A model generated the notes under the pieces. It made no database searches. It was not told the DNA's origin and worked only from the letters and a program-made list of their open reading frames with translations. From contig NZ_OU907312.1 of assembly GCF_918320885.1 (NCBI RefSeq), positions 1,597,851 through 1,661,850 of the forward strand: a stretch of DNA of 64,000 bases, given 5' to 3'. The position numbers and the translations under genes were made by a program. Shown in pieces: positions 8,879 through 17,454 of the stretch (position 1 is its first letter; each line of letters opens with the position of its first letter). This DNA comes from an unidentified bacterial endosymbiont. GTDB lineage: Bacteria; Pseudomonadota; Gammaproteobacteria; Enterobacterales; G038960095.

Positions 8879-9346
8879 CCTGAAGCACTAGCTTCCAGTG
8901 CCAATACACACCAACCCTGGGCTAGCACTCTATTTAAAGAGATCAGCAGCCTGCTGACTGGCGTACACGGGAAGTGGCCAGCCCTTTACTCCTCTTTGAA
9001 AATAACAGCGCCACCGAGCAAACCGCTCACTCTGAATATAGCCACTGACCAAGCAACCGCTTCTCACTGTGGTAATAAACCACTGGAGTATAATGCAGGC
9101 TACTGGCAAGGCCTACTCCTGCTTTTAAACTTGGTAGCTAAAAAATGGATGGTAGAGCAATACAGGCAACCCTCCACGACCCCTGACGACTCGCTGCCTC
9201 ATGCTCAGGCACGACTGCAGCGCTTATTGCAGCAACAGTGTATGGATTTTTCAAGTAGTGACACGCTTCCTTACAGAGGGCACAGAGCCGAGAACTGTTA
9301 CCCTTACCACTTCCTACAAAAAACAGATAGCCCTGTTTGTCAATAG
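8879..9346 (+). pseudogene. Disconnected C-terminal module of ankyrin gene 1
   Basis: The frame of the first ankyrin gene stays open for 155 more codons after its TAA. The translation matches the tails of copies 2 and 3 nearly residue for residue: SSANTHQPWAS, KWPALYSSLK, TAPPSKPLTLNI, a hydrophobic helix YWQGLLLLLNLVAKKWM, then DSLPHAQARLQ and LLQQQCMDFSS. There is no Shine-Dalgarno sequence or convincing start ahead of it, so I read it as untranslated, or translated only by readthrough. One codon position separates it from an intact 1033-residue reading frame, which points to a recent nonsense event. Confidence 0.8.
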
Positions 9347-9474
9347 AGGAGCTCTATGGACAAAGGTGTCTGCTCTAAAATCTCTCAAAAAATGGGCTCA
9401 CCCTGATAAAAAGAGAATCCAAAACACTGTTGACTGTCGTCACCTGCAAAGAAAAACTTGCTCATGATGCTCTT

Positions 9475-9508
9475 AAAGTCCGCTAGCAGAATTTAGCTAG
9501 TGGACTTT
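9475..9508 (+). terminator. Imperfect hairpin downstream of ankyrin gene 1
   Basis: Thirteen-base arms (9475-9487 and 9496-9508) pair with one G-T wobble around an 8-nt loop. It is followed by ATCC rather than a T-tract, so intrinsic termination is doubtful. The equivalent position after copy 2 (about 12424-12453) holds a decayed version. The rest of the 332-bp gap to the next gene is diverged duplicate sequence shared with the gap after copy 2, with no other gene. Confidence 0.35.
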
Positions 9509-9580
9509 ATCCAGCAACCCTAACAGAGTATTCAGAGATCTGAGTGAAAAAGACAACAAAAACAATATGCTTTTTTAAAG

Positions 9581-9593
9581 ATTAGATGATAAG
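9581..9593 (+). promoter_or_regulatory. Conserved upstream box of ankyrin gene 2
   Basis: ATTAGAT-GATAAG, 91 nt before the ATG at 9679, aligned with the elements before copies 1 and 3. The -10-like hexamer here (GATAAG) is the weakest of the three. It sits downstream of AATATGCTTTTTTAAAG, the counterpart of CGTATGTTTTTTTTAGG before copy 3. Confidence 0.4.
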
Positions 9594-9678
9594 TTTATGC
9601 ATTCCTGATCTTCTAGTTACTAATCATTACTTTAGTTCATTATTTTTATCAAAAAAAATAAGCTTTAAGGAAAAAACT

Positions 9679-12315
9679 ATGAATATAAAAATTAAAGAGG
9701 GTAATAACCCTCTCCACTGGGCTACTCAATATAATGATATAGCAACCGTAAAAAATTTACTAAATAGTACTCATCTAGATCCTAATATAAAAAATAACCA
9801 TGGTGAAACCGCTCTTCACTATGCTGCTGAATATGGTTATATACAGGTTATAGAAACCTTACTAAAAGATAATCGTACCGATCCCAACCCACAAGATAAA
9901 GAGGGTAAAACGCCGCTTCATTATGCTGTTATCAATAATAATATAGATACTGTAGAAAAATTACTAGAATATGAATTTGTAGAACCTAATTTAAAAAATA
10001 GATATGGTGAAACCCCGCTTCATACAGCCACTGAATATAATCATATAGCCATTGTAAAAATATTGCTAAGCTATAATGGTACAGATCCAAATACAAAAGA
10101 TAACTCTGGGGAAACCTCTCTTCACTGGGCGACTATGAAAGATTACACAGAAATTGTAAAAATGTTACTCAAGGATAATCGTACCGATCCCAATATAAAA
10201 GATGACACTGGTAAAAGTCCTCTTCATTGGGCAACTACAAATGATCATATAGGAATTGTCGTCATATTGCTAGACAATAGATCTATAACAACCAACTTAA
10301 AAGATAACGATGGTGAAACTCCTCTGCATAAGGCTGCTCGATATAATCGAGTAGACATTATAGAAAAATTACTCAATGATCATTCTACCTATTCTAATTT
10401 AAAAAATTATTCTGGTAATACCGCGCTTCACTTGGCTACTAAAAATAACCATACAAAAATTATAAAAAAATTATTAGGAAAAGTAGAGCCTAATTTAAAA
10501 AATAAAAACAATCAAACGGCACTTCATTTGGCTTCTAAATATAATTATATAGAAATTATAGAGCAATTAATCAATAATAATAGTGTAGAGCATAATATAA
10601 GAGATGGTCATGGAAAAACCATTTTTCACTATGCTGTCGAAAATGATCACCTAGCCATGGTGAGAATTTTACTAAAATATGCATTTTTAAATCCTAACTT
10701 AGCAGATAATTCTGGACAAAACCCTCTTCACTATGCAGCTAAAGCTGGTTATATAGAAATCATGGAAGAGCTACTAAAAAGTTATTTTTTAAATGATAAC
10801 TTACAAGATAAAAATGGTAGAACTCCTCTTCATTTATCTGCTATAAAAGGTCATGTCAGAATTGTAGAGCAATTACTAAACCATCCTAACACAAACAATA
10901 ATTTACAAGATAGCCATAGCAGAACGCCTCTTCATTATGCCGCTGCCATTGGACATAAAGACATTGTAGAAAAATTACTAAATAACAGATCTATAGAAGC
11001 TAATTCACAAGATCATGATGGTAAAACTTCTCTTCACTATGCTGCTATAAACGGTCATATAGGCACTGTAGAAAAATTACTAGAAAATAAATCTGTAAAC
11101 CCTAATTTACACGATCACAATGGTAAAACCCCTCTTCATGAGGCGGCTATAAAAGGCCATATAGGCACTGTAAAAAAATTACTAGAAAATAAATCTGTAA
11201 AACTTAATTTACAAGATTACAGTGGTAAAACTCCTCTTCATTGGGCTGCTATCAACAGTTCTCTAGAAGTCGTAGAAAAACTACTCAGGAACAGCTCTGT
11301 AGAACCTGATCCACAAGATTATTCTGGTAAAACACCTCTTCATTTTGCTGCTATAAACGGTCCTGTAGGGATTGTCGAAAAATTACTAGAAAATAGATTT
11401 GTAAACCCTAATTCACAAGATCGCAATGGCAAAACCCCTCTTCATTGGGCTACTGCAAACGGTCATACAGACATTGTAGAAAGATTGCTAGAAAATAAAT
11501 TTATAAAACTTAATTTAAAAGATAACCATGGTGAAACTCCTCTTCACTTAGCGACTGAAAACAATCATAAAAAAATTGTAGAAAAACTTCTAAGCCACTC
11601 TACTATAAATATTAATCTAAAAAACAACAATGGTGAAACAGCCTTTAACTTAGCCATTAAACAACAATGCTGGAATATTGCAATCATTCTGATTAGACAT
11701 CATGTAACGATTACAGAACTCAGTAATGAAAATATTGAATCAATAAGAACACATATCCAACATAATTTGTATCCAGATAGATTTGAGCTTTTAAGCAAAA
11801 TTAAAGATTATTCAACTCATTTAACAGAAACACCCCCAGAAAGTTTGGGGGTAAAGTCTACTCGTCAGCGTCGTCACTTACAACGACCTAAAGCCCTGAC
11901 TTCTAGTGCCAACACACATCAACCCTGGGCGAGCGCTCTACTGAGAGAGATCACCAGCCTGCTTACCGGAGTACACTGGAAGTGGCCAGCCCTTTACTCC
12001 TCTTTGAAAACAACCGCTCCACCGAGCAACCCTCTCACCCTGAATATAAACACTGAGCAACCAAACGCTCCTCACTGTGGTAATCAACCACAGGAGTACA
12101 ATGCCGGCTACTTGCAAGGCTTACTGCTGCTTTCAAACTTGGTGGTCAAAAAGTGGATGGGAGAGCAAACCCCCACGACTTCTGACGACTCCCTGCCTCA
12201 CGCTCAGGCACGACTGCAGCCCCTATTGCAGCAACAGTGTGTGGATTTTTCAAGTGGTGAGAATCTTCCTTACAAAGGTTATAGAGGAGCCTATGAACAG
12301 AGGTGTCGACTCTAA
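9679..12315 (+). CDS. Ankyrin-repeat protein 2 with shared C-terminal module
   Basis: Product of 878 residues from the ATG at 9679 (TTAAGGAAAAAACT upstream). I count 20 ankyrin units from about residue 8 to 680, several nearly identical to one another (NGHIGTVEKLLENKSV, KGHIGTVKKLLENKSV), which suggests expansion by internal duplication. The last unit is the divergent cap NLAIKQQCWNIAIILI. A basic stretch (STRQRRHLQRP) leads into the C-terminal module of about 140 residues: SSANTHQPWAS, TTAPPSNPLTLNI, a hydrophobic helix YLQGLLLLSNLVVKKWM, SLPHAQARLQ and QQQCVDFSSGENLPYKGY. This appears to be the intact long member of the family. I do not recognise the C-terminal module from any named family. 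Confidence 0.85.
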   Translation: MNIKIKEGNNPLHWATQYNDIATVKNLLNSTHLDPNIKNNHGETALHYAAEYGYIQVIETLLKDNRTDPNPQDKEGKTPLHYAVINNNIDTVEKLLEYEFVEPNLKNRYGETPLHTATEYNHIAIVKILLSYNGTDPNTKDNSGETSLHWATMKDYTEIVKMLLKDNRTDPNIKDDTGKSPLHWATTNDHIGIVVILLDNRSITTNLKDNDGETPLHKAARYNRVDIIEKLLNDHSTYSNLKNYSGNTALHLATKNNHTKIIKKLLGKVEPNLKNKNNQTALHLASKYNYIEIIEQLINNNSVEHNIRDGHGKTIFHYAVENDHLAMVRILLKYAFLNPNLADNSGQNPLHYAAKAGYIEIMEELLKSYFLNDNLQDKNGRTPLHLSAIKGHVRIVEQLLNHPNTNNNLQDSHSRTPLHYAAAIGHKDIVEKLLNNRSIEANSQDHDGKTSLHYAAINGHIGTVEKLLENKSVNPNLHDHNGKTPLHEAAIKGHIGTVKKLLENKSVKLNLQDYSGKTPLHWAAINSSLEVVEKLLRNSSVEPDPQDYSGKTPLHFAAINGPVGIVEKLLENRFVNPNSQDRNGKTPLHWATANGHTDIVERLLENKFIKLNLKDNHGETPLHLATENNHKKIVEKLLSHSTININLKNNNGETAFNLAIKQQCWNIAIILIRHHVTITELSNENIESIRTHIQHNLYPDRFELLSKIKDYSTHLTETPPESLGVKSTRQRRHLQRPKALTSSANTHQPWASALLREITSLLTGVHWKWPALYSSLKTTAPPSNPLTLNINTEQPNAPHCGNQPQEYNAGYLQGLLLLSNLVVKKWMGEQTPTTSDDSLPHAQARLQPLLQQQCVDFSSGENLPYKGYRGAYEQRCRL

Positions 12316-12530
12316 AAACTCTCGAAAAAAAGAGGCTAACCCTGATAAAGAGAGGAGCTACAGCACTGTTCACTAGAATCAAAATAATCAGACGCCAAGC
12401 AGCACTTGCCCATTACTCTCCCAAAGTCGGTTAGCAGCATTTGGCTAGTAGCCTTTATCTGATCACCTTAACGGAATATTTAAAGGCCCGAGTAAAAAAA
12501 ACACTAAAACCCGTATGTTTTTTTTAGGGA

Positions 12531-12542
12531 TTAGATTATAAT
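12531..12542 (+). promoter_or_regulatory. Conserved upstream box of ankyrin gene 3 with perfect TATAAT
   Basis: ATTAGAT followed by TATAAT (12537-12542), 103 nt before the ATG at 12640. It is preceded by CCGTATG and eight Ts. It is the best -10 match among the three paralogues. The 324-bp gap between copies 2 and 3 is otherwise a diverged copy of the gap between copies 1 and 2 and holds no gene. Confidence 0.5.
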
Positions 12543-12639
12543 TTTTTATGTTAACAATTGTTTAGCAAATAGTTACTATGTTAAGTTTTCTTTATTACTT
12601 TATTTGTTGGAAAAACTACTTTTTTTGCAAGAGGCCATT

Positions 12640-14124
12640 ATGGATAATCGAGAAGACGAACTTTTTGAAGCTGTTAGCGAACACAGCTTACAAGTTTTAG
12701 ATGTCGCGCTTAAAGAAAATATTGATCTTAATTTTAAGAACACAAAAAGCCAAACCTTGCTTCACGTAGCTGTTCTCAGTAACGCTTCAACAATGGTAGA
12801 AAAACTACTAGAAAGTAGTTCTATAGACCCTAACCTACAAAATAATTATGGTGAAACTCCACTGCACCTGGCTGCTCAAAAAAAATATATATCGATTATA
12901 AGAAAGTTACTGAAAAACAAAACTATTAATCCTAATTTAGAAGATGGTAATGGGCGAACGCCTCTTCACCTCGCTGTTATAGATGACAGTGTAGCTGTTG
13001 TGCAAGCATTATTAGCCAATGATTTGGTAAACCCTAATGTACAAGATCATGGGGGTAAAACTCCTCTGCATTTTGCTGCAAAAAATGGCCATATAGAAAT
13101 TTTACAATCATTGTTGAAAAATAAATTTATCGAAGCTGATTTACAAGACAAGAAAGGCAAAACGCCTCTTCATATATCCGTTGAGAATAATCGTATAGCA
13201 GTTGTAAGAAAATTATTAGAAAATAAATCTATCCATCCTAATCTAAAAGCCAATGAGGGTGAAACGCCTCTTCACTTAGCTGCTGAAAGAGAGTATGTAA
13301 ACATTATAGAACTATTGCTAGAAAATAAATCTGTAGAACCTAATTCACAAGATAATTATGGTAAAACTCCTCTTCATTGGGTTGCTGAAGAAGGCAATAT
13401 GGAAATTGTAAAAAAATTACTCAATCACCCTTATATAAAGGTTAATCTACAAAATACCTCTAGAAACACAGCTTTTAACCTGGCAGTTGAAGGACAAAAC
13501 TGGGGGATTGCTGCCACTCTGATTAGCCACGGCGCAACGATAACAGATTTAAGTGACGACAATATCGATTTACTAAGAAAATACCTGCAAAATAACATTT
13601 ATAACAATAAAAAAGTCATTTTAAATGGAATTAAAAATTATCAAAATAGTTTAAAAGAAATCACAATGCAAAATCCGAGAGGCTGGTACAATCAGCCACG
13701 GCCTGAAGTGCCGACTTCCAGCGCCAACTCGCATCAGCCCTACCCCAGCACTTTATATCAAGCAGTCACCAGACTTTGGAAAACAGCGGCTCCAACCAGC
13801 AACCCCTTCACCCTAAACATAGGCAGTGACCAACCAACCTCTCCTCAGCGTAGTCATAGTCTACAGGCGTACCATGCAGATCTCTTTCAAGGGCTACTCC
13901 TGCTAGTGGACTTGGCAGTTAAAAAATGGATGGGGCGGCAATATGAGCAGCCATCCGCCCCTGCAACTAACTCCCTGCCTCAAGCTACAGCACACCCGCA
14001 GCGCCTATTGCAGCAGCAGTGTGGGGATTTTTCAAGTGGTGATAACCTAACAGCCGATCCTTACAGAGGATATAGCGCCGCCGATACGCTACCAACCTTG
14101 CCACTGCCTGCAATCAATAGCTAG
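12640..14124 (+). CDS. Ankyrin-repeat protein 3 (short paralogue) with shared C-terminal module
   Basis: Product of 494 residues from the ATG at 12640 (AAGAGG upstream). A partial N-terminal cap (ELFEAVSEHSLQVLDVALKE) precedes eight ankyrin units, ending in the divergent cap NLAVEGQNWGIAATLISHGA. The sequence then follows copies 1 and 2: TDLSDDNIDLLRKYLQNN, a linker, and the C-terminal module with SSANSHQPYPS, TAAPTSNPFTLNI, the hydrophobic helix LFQGLLLLVDLAVKKWM and LLQQQCGDFSSGDN. The tail lacks the GVHWKWPALYSSL segment of copies 1 and 2, so this is the more distant paralogue. Role in host interaction is inferred, not seen. Confidence 0.85.
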   Translation: MDNREDELFEAVSEHSLQVLDVALKENIDLNFKNTKSQTLLHVAVLSNASTMVEKLLESSSIDPNLQNNYGETPLHLAAQKKYISIIRKLLKNKTINPNLEDGNGRTPLHLAVIDDSVAVVQALLANDLVNPNVQDHGGKTPLHFAAKNGHIEILQSLLKNKFIEADLQDKKGKTPLHISVENNRIAVVRKLLENKSIHPNLKANEGETPLHLAAEREYVNIIELLLENKSVEPNSQDNYGKTPLHWVAEEGNMEIVKKLLNHPYIKVNLQNTSRNTAFNLAVEGQNWGIAATLISHGATITDLSDDNIDLLRKYLQNNIYNNKKVILNGIKNYQNSLKEITMQNPRGWYNQPRPEVPTSSANSHQPYPSTLYQAVTRLWKTAAPTSNPFTLNIGSDQPTSPQRSHSLQAYHADLFQGLLLLVDLAVKKWMGRQYEQPSAPATNSLPQATAHPQRLLQQQCGDFSSGDNLTADPYRGYSAADTLPTLPLPAINS

Positions 14125-14276
14125 TACCGTTTGTTAACAATGGCAGTGCTGGAGATAGCTGCTAATCATCAGGGTAAAAACGCCAGTGAATGCTTTCCGG
14201 CCCCCTAAATCACCCAGCACAGGGGTTAGTGCCAGGCGGCCTATCAGGCTAGTCACTCGGTTGGGCCGCGTGTGCG

Positions 14277-15098
14277 TCAGGAGCTGATGTTGCTGGGTTG
14301 CAAAGCTAAGTGATTGGCTAAGCGACAGTACTGTTCCAGGGTTAAATTTTCTGCGCGCAGCGTGGGATCAATGCCTAAGGCTAATAGCTGTGGGGCAGTC
14401 AATAGCTCCCGCAAGCTATTGCGTAGGGTTTTGCGCCGTTGATTAAAGGCTACCCTACAGATCTGTTGCAGAGCTTGAGGGGCGGCAACCGGATAGGGGG
14501 GCTGACGATGCGGCGTTAACCGAACAACGGCTGACAGCACCTTCGGCGGCGGCTGAAACGCGCTGGCAGGCACCGGAAACAGGTAGCCCACCTGACAATA
14601 GTATTGCGTTAAGACACTCAAACGCCCGTAAGCCTTGCTCCCCGGCTTAGCCACTAAGCGGTCCACTACCTCCGCTTGCAGCATCCAGTGCATATCCTGA
14701 ATATGCGCCGCTTGTTCAAATAGTGTAAAGAGCAGTGGGGTTGAAATATTGTAGGGCAGATTACCAAACAGGCGCAGCGGCTCTCCCCGTTGCTGCGCCA
14801 ACGCCTTAAAATCCACCGTCAAGACATCTTGTTGAATCACCGTCAGCCGATTAGCCCATACAGCGTGCTGCTGCAGCCGCTGTGCCAGCGCCCGATCGAG
14901 CTCGATCACCGTGAGATGGCCACCGTGCTGCAGTACCGGCGCAGTCAATGCCCCCAATCCAGGACCAATCTCGACTAAAGCCTCTCCTGGCACGGGGGCT
15001 AGCGCCTGTACAATCCCCGCAATCACCCCTTGATCGTGTAAAAAATGCTGGCCAAAGCGTTTACGGGGCTGGTGCCCTAACAGCGCTCTCTCAGTCAT
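14277..15098 (-). CDS. rsmA: 16S rRNA dimethyladenosine transferase (KsgA)
   Basis: Dimethylates two adjacent adenosines in the 3' terminal helix of 16S rRNA, a late checkpoint of 30S assembly. The SAM site is visible at [14 protein letters not shown] and [15 protein letters not shown], with the catalytic NLPYNIST motif in the middle. Length 273 matches E. coli. Its start overlaps the end of pdxA by 8 bp, so the two are translationally coupled in the lptD-surA-pdxA-rsmA unit. The next gene in relatives, apaG, is missing; the 152 bp to the third ankyrin gene contain no recognisable apaG remnant. Confidence 0.97.
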   Translation of the reverse strand: MTERALLGHQPRKRFGQHFLHDQGVIAGIVQALAPVPGEALVEIGPGLGALTAPVLQHGGHLTVIELDRALAQRLQQHAVWANRLTVIQQDVLTVDFKALAQQRGEPLRLFGNLPYNISTPLLFTLFEQAAHIQDMHWMLQAEVVDRLVAKPGSKAYGRLSVLTQYYCQVGYLFPVPASAFQPPPKVLSAVVRLTPHRQPPYPVAAPQALQQICRVAFNQRRKTLRNSLRELLTAPQLLALGIDPTLRAENLTLEQYCRLANHLALQPSNISS

Positions 15099-16098
15099 GC
15101 GGTCCCGCTACTGGTTGTGTCAAAGTTAATGCCAGATTCACCGCGGCCACTAAACTGCTGACGTCTGCTTGGCCGCTGCCGGCTAAGGTTAAGGCAGTAC
15201 CATGATCCACCGAGGTTCGAAGAAATGGCAACCCTAGGGTCATATTGACCGCTTGACCAAAGCCTTGTGATTTTAATGGGATCAGCCCCTGATCGTGGTA
15301 GAGCGCTAACACAGCATCCACCTGCAGCCGCTGCAGCTGCTGGGGCTGAAACAGCGTGTCTGCGGCCAGCGGGCCAATCAATGTCATCCCCTGTGCCCGG
15401 AGTTTCGTGAGGGTGGGATTAATAATGGTCACCTCTTCCACTCCCAGATGCCCCCCTTCACCTGCATGGGGATTGAGTCCACAGATCGCAATACGGGGCC
15501 GATCAATGCCAAACCAACGCTGCAGTCCCTCAACCAACAGCGTCATGCTGCTGATCAGGCACTCTGGGGTGATTGCCGCGGGGACTTCGGACAATGGCAG
15601 ATGGGTTGTCGCTAAGGCGACCCGCAAGGTCGGCGAGACAAACAACATCAAGACCTCCTGACAGTGAGCACACTGCGCCAAATAGCCAGTATGGCCGCTA
15701 AAAGCGTAGCCAGCGTCGTTGATCACCCCTTTATGCACCGGTCCAGTCACTAAAGCAGCAAACTCACCGCGCAGACAGCCCTCCGTAGCACGGGCAATAC
15801 TCCGTAATACCGCAAGACTATTAGCGGGATTTAATTGTCCTGACGTGACAGCAGCCGGAAAAGCGAGTGGCAACACCTGCAAGGTTCCAGCCCGCTGCGG
15901 TATGGGGGTCGTCTCTGGATCATACGCCAATACCGTTAAGGGGAGATCCAGTTGGGCAGCACGCGCTAACAACAGTTGCGGATCAGTCGCAATGACTAAC
16001 TCGACCGGCCAAGCGCGTTGGGCTAATTCTACGACTAAATCGGGGCCAATCCCTGCTGGCTCGCCGGCAGTGATGACTAGGCGTTGTGGCAGTATCAT
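15091..16098 (-). CDS. pdxA: 4-hydroxythreonine-4-phosphate dehydrogenase
   Basis: NAD-dependent oxidation of 4-phosphohydroxy-L-threonine in the DXP-dependent pyridoxal phosphate pathway. Family motifs are [13 protein letters not shown] at the start, [22 protein letters not shown] (metal His), [13 protein letters not shown] (metal His) and [12 protein letters not shown] (third metal His). The ATG at 16098 overlaps the surA stop by one base (TAATG) and gives 335 residues, the normal length. Retention suggests the organism makes its own vitamin B6. Confidence 0.96.
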   Translation of the reverse strand: MILPQRLVITAGEPAGIGPDLVVELAQRAWPVELVIATDPQLLLARAAQLDLPLTVLAYDPETTPIPQRAGTLQVLPLAFPAAVTSGQLNPANSLAVLRSIARATEGCLRGEFAALVTGPVHKGVINDAGYAFSGHTGYLAQCAHCQEVLMLFVSPTLRVALATTHLPLSEVPAAITPECLISSMTLLVEGLQRWFGIDRPRIAICGLNPHAGEGGHLGVEEVTIINPTLTKLRAQGMTLIGPLAADTLFQPQQLQRLQVDAVLALYHDQGLIPLKSQGFGQAVNMTLGLPFLRTSVDHGTALTLAGSGQADVSSLVAAVNLALTLTQPVAGPHD

Positions 16099-17387
16099 TA
16101 GGGATTCAGTATCTTGATATAGGCGGCCGCACGCTGCTCCTGTAACCAATTCTGACTCTCTTCAGACAGCTTACGCTGCCAAAGCATCTGCATCGCCTGC
16201 TCTTTTCGAGTGGCTTCCGTGATCACGCCTTGACGGGTACCCAACCGTTCAATTAAATGCCAACCCAAGGAGGTACGTACAGGCTGGCTTAACTGATGAG
16301 GTGCCAATTGACGCAACGCCGCTGCAAATTCCGGGGCGTAGATGGCCGGATCGGCCCACCCTAAATCGCCGCCTTTGGCTGCAGAGCCTGGATCTTGCGA
16401 ATAGCGACGAGCCAATTCGCCAAAAGAGTGCTCTCTCTTTTTAATCTGTTGGGCTAACTGCTGGAGTTCTGCTTTGAGCTGCTGATCAGGCTGAATCACT
16501 GACGGTTTGAGTAAAATATGCCGCGCGTGGATCTCCAAGGTGGTCGGTTGTTTAGGATCACGACGATCCTCTACCCGTAAAATATAAAAACCGACGCCGG
16601 TCCGAATAGGGCCCACCACGGCCCCTTTTTGCATCCCTTGCAGCTTGTCAGCAAATAGCGTGGGCAACGCTTCTAACCGGGCCCATCCCAATTTGCCACC
16701 GTTTAACGCCTGTGGATCACTGGAATGCGCGATCGCTAGTTGCGCAAAATCAGCGCCTTGCTGCAACTGAGTGATCAACTGCTGGGCTAATTGTTTGGTT
16801 TTTGCTAATTGTTCGGCGCTGGGATCTTCCGGCAACGCTAATAAAATGTGACTGAGCGACACTTCCACCCCTGCTTGAGTTTTTTGGGCCAACTGTTTGG
16901 CCAACATCTCAACCTCTTGTGGCAGAATATTGATTCGATGCCGTATCTGTTGTTGACGAACTTTATTGACTAATAGCTCTTTACGCAGCTGTTCACGGTA
17001 GATCGGCCAATCAAGGCCCTCTTGCGCCAATTGCTGGCGTAGTTGATCAGGCGATAATTGTGTCCGCTGGGTAATTTCTGCAATGGCTTGCTCAATCTCT
17101 TTATCCAGCACCCGTAGTCCCATTTGTGCCGCCAATTGCAGCTGTAGACTCTCCATAATCAACTGCTCACGCACCTGTCGGCGTAGCGTTGCTACCTCCG
17201 GTAGTGACTGCTGGCGTTGGCGGGCATGCAGCTGAACCGTTCGTAATAACTGAGTGATCTCACTCTCTAAAATGACCTTTTTATTGACAATCACTGCTGC
17301 ACTATCGAGCACTTGGGGTGCAGCGACACTGCTGATCGCCGTGACAAACAGCAGCAGGGCCATAGCGCTCGCTTTCCAACACTTCAT
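16098..17387 (-). CDS. surA: Periplasmic chaperone and peptidyl-prolyl isomerase SurA
   Basis: Escorts unfolded outer-membrane proteins, notably LptD and porins, to the BAM complex. From the ATG at 17387 it is 429 residues (428 in E. coli). A cleavable signal peptide ([19 protein letters not shown]) is followed by the N-terminal chaperone domain starting at [14 protein letters not shown]. Two parvulin domains follow: the first at [13 protein letters not shown] to [11 protein letters not shown], the second at [12 protein letters not shown] to GWHLIERLG. It lies directly downstream of its main client gene lptD, the conserved enterobacterial arrangement. Confidence 0.96.
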   Translation of the reverse strand: MKCWKASAMALLLFVTAISSVAAPQVLDSAAVIVNKKVILESEITQLLRTVQLHARQRQQSLPEVATLRRQVREQLIMESLQLQLAAQMGLRVLDKEIEQAIAEITQRTQLSPDQLRQQLAQEGLDWPIYREQLRKELLVNKVRQQQIRHRINILPQEVEMLAKQLAQKTQAGVEVSLSHILLALPEDPSAEQLAKTKQLAQQLITQLQQGADFAQLAIAHSSDPQALNGGKLGWARLEALPTLFADKLQGMQKGAVVGPIRTGVGFYILRVEDRRDPKQPTTLEIHARHILLKPSVIQPDQQLKAELQQLAQQIKKREHSFGELARRYSQDPGSAAKGGDLGWADPAIYAPEFAAALRQLAPHQLSQPVRTSLGWHLIERLGTRQGVITEATRKEQAMQMLWQRKLSEESQNWLQEQRAAAYIKILNP

Positions 17388-17454
17388 AACAGGGTTCCTT
17401 GATGGTAACTGTCGAGGCTCCCCTGAGGGAGACTCAACCATTCATGATTCATCG

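Noticed and set aside
8870-8890. Programmed readthrough or stop recoding in ankyrin gene 1
   Set aside because: The stop context (CAG TAA CCT) does not match a known readthrough signal and no recoding element is visible; recent nonsense change is simpler. Kept only as a testable alternative.
6400-13450. Regular roughly 100-bp periodicity that could look like a CRISPR or tandem non-coding array
   Set aside because: The period equals 33-34 codons, the frame is open throughout and the translation is canonical ankyrin repeats.
14125-14276. Open minus-strand codons after rsmA considered as an apaG remnant
   Set aside because: The translation shows none of the ApaG motifs; it looks like ordinary intergenic sequence.
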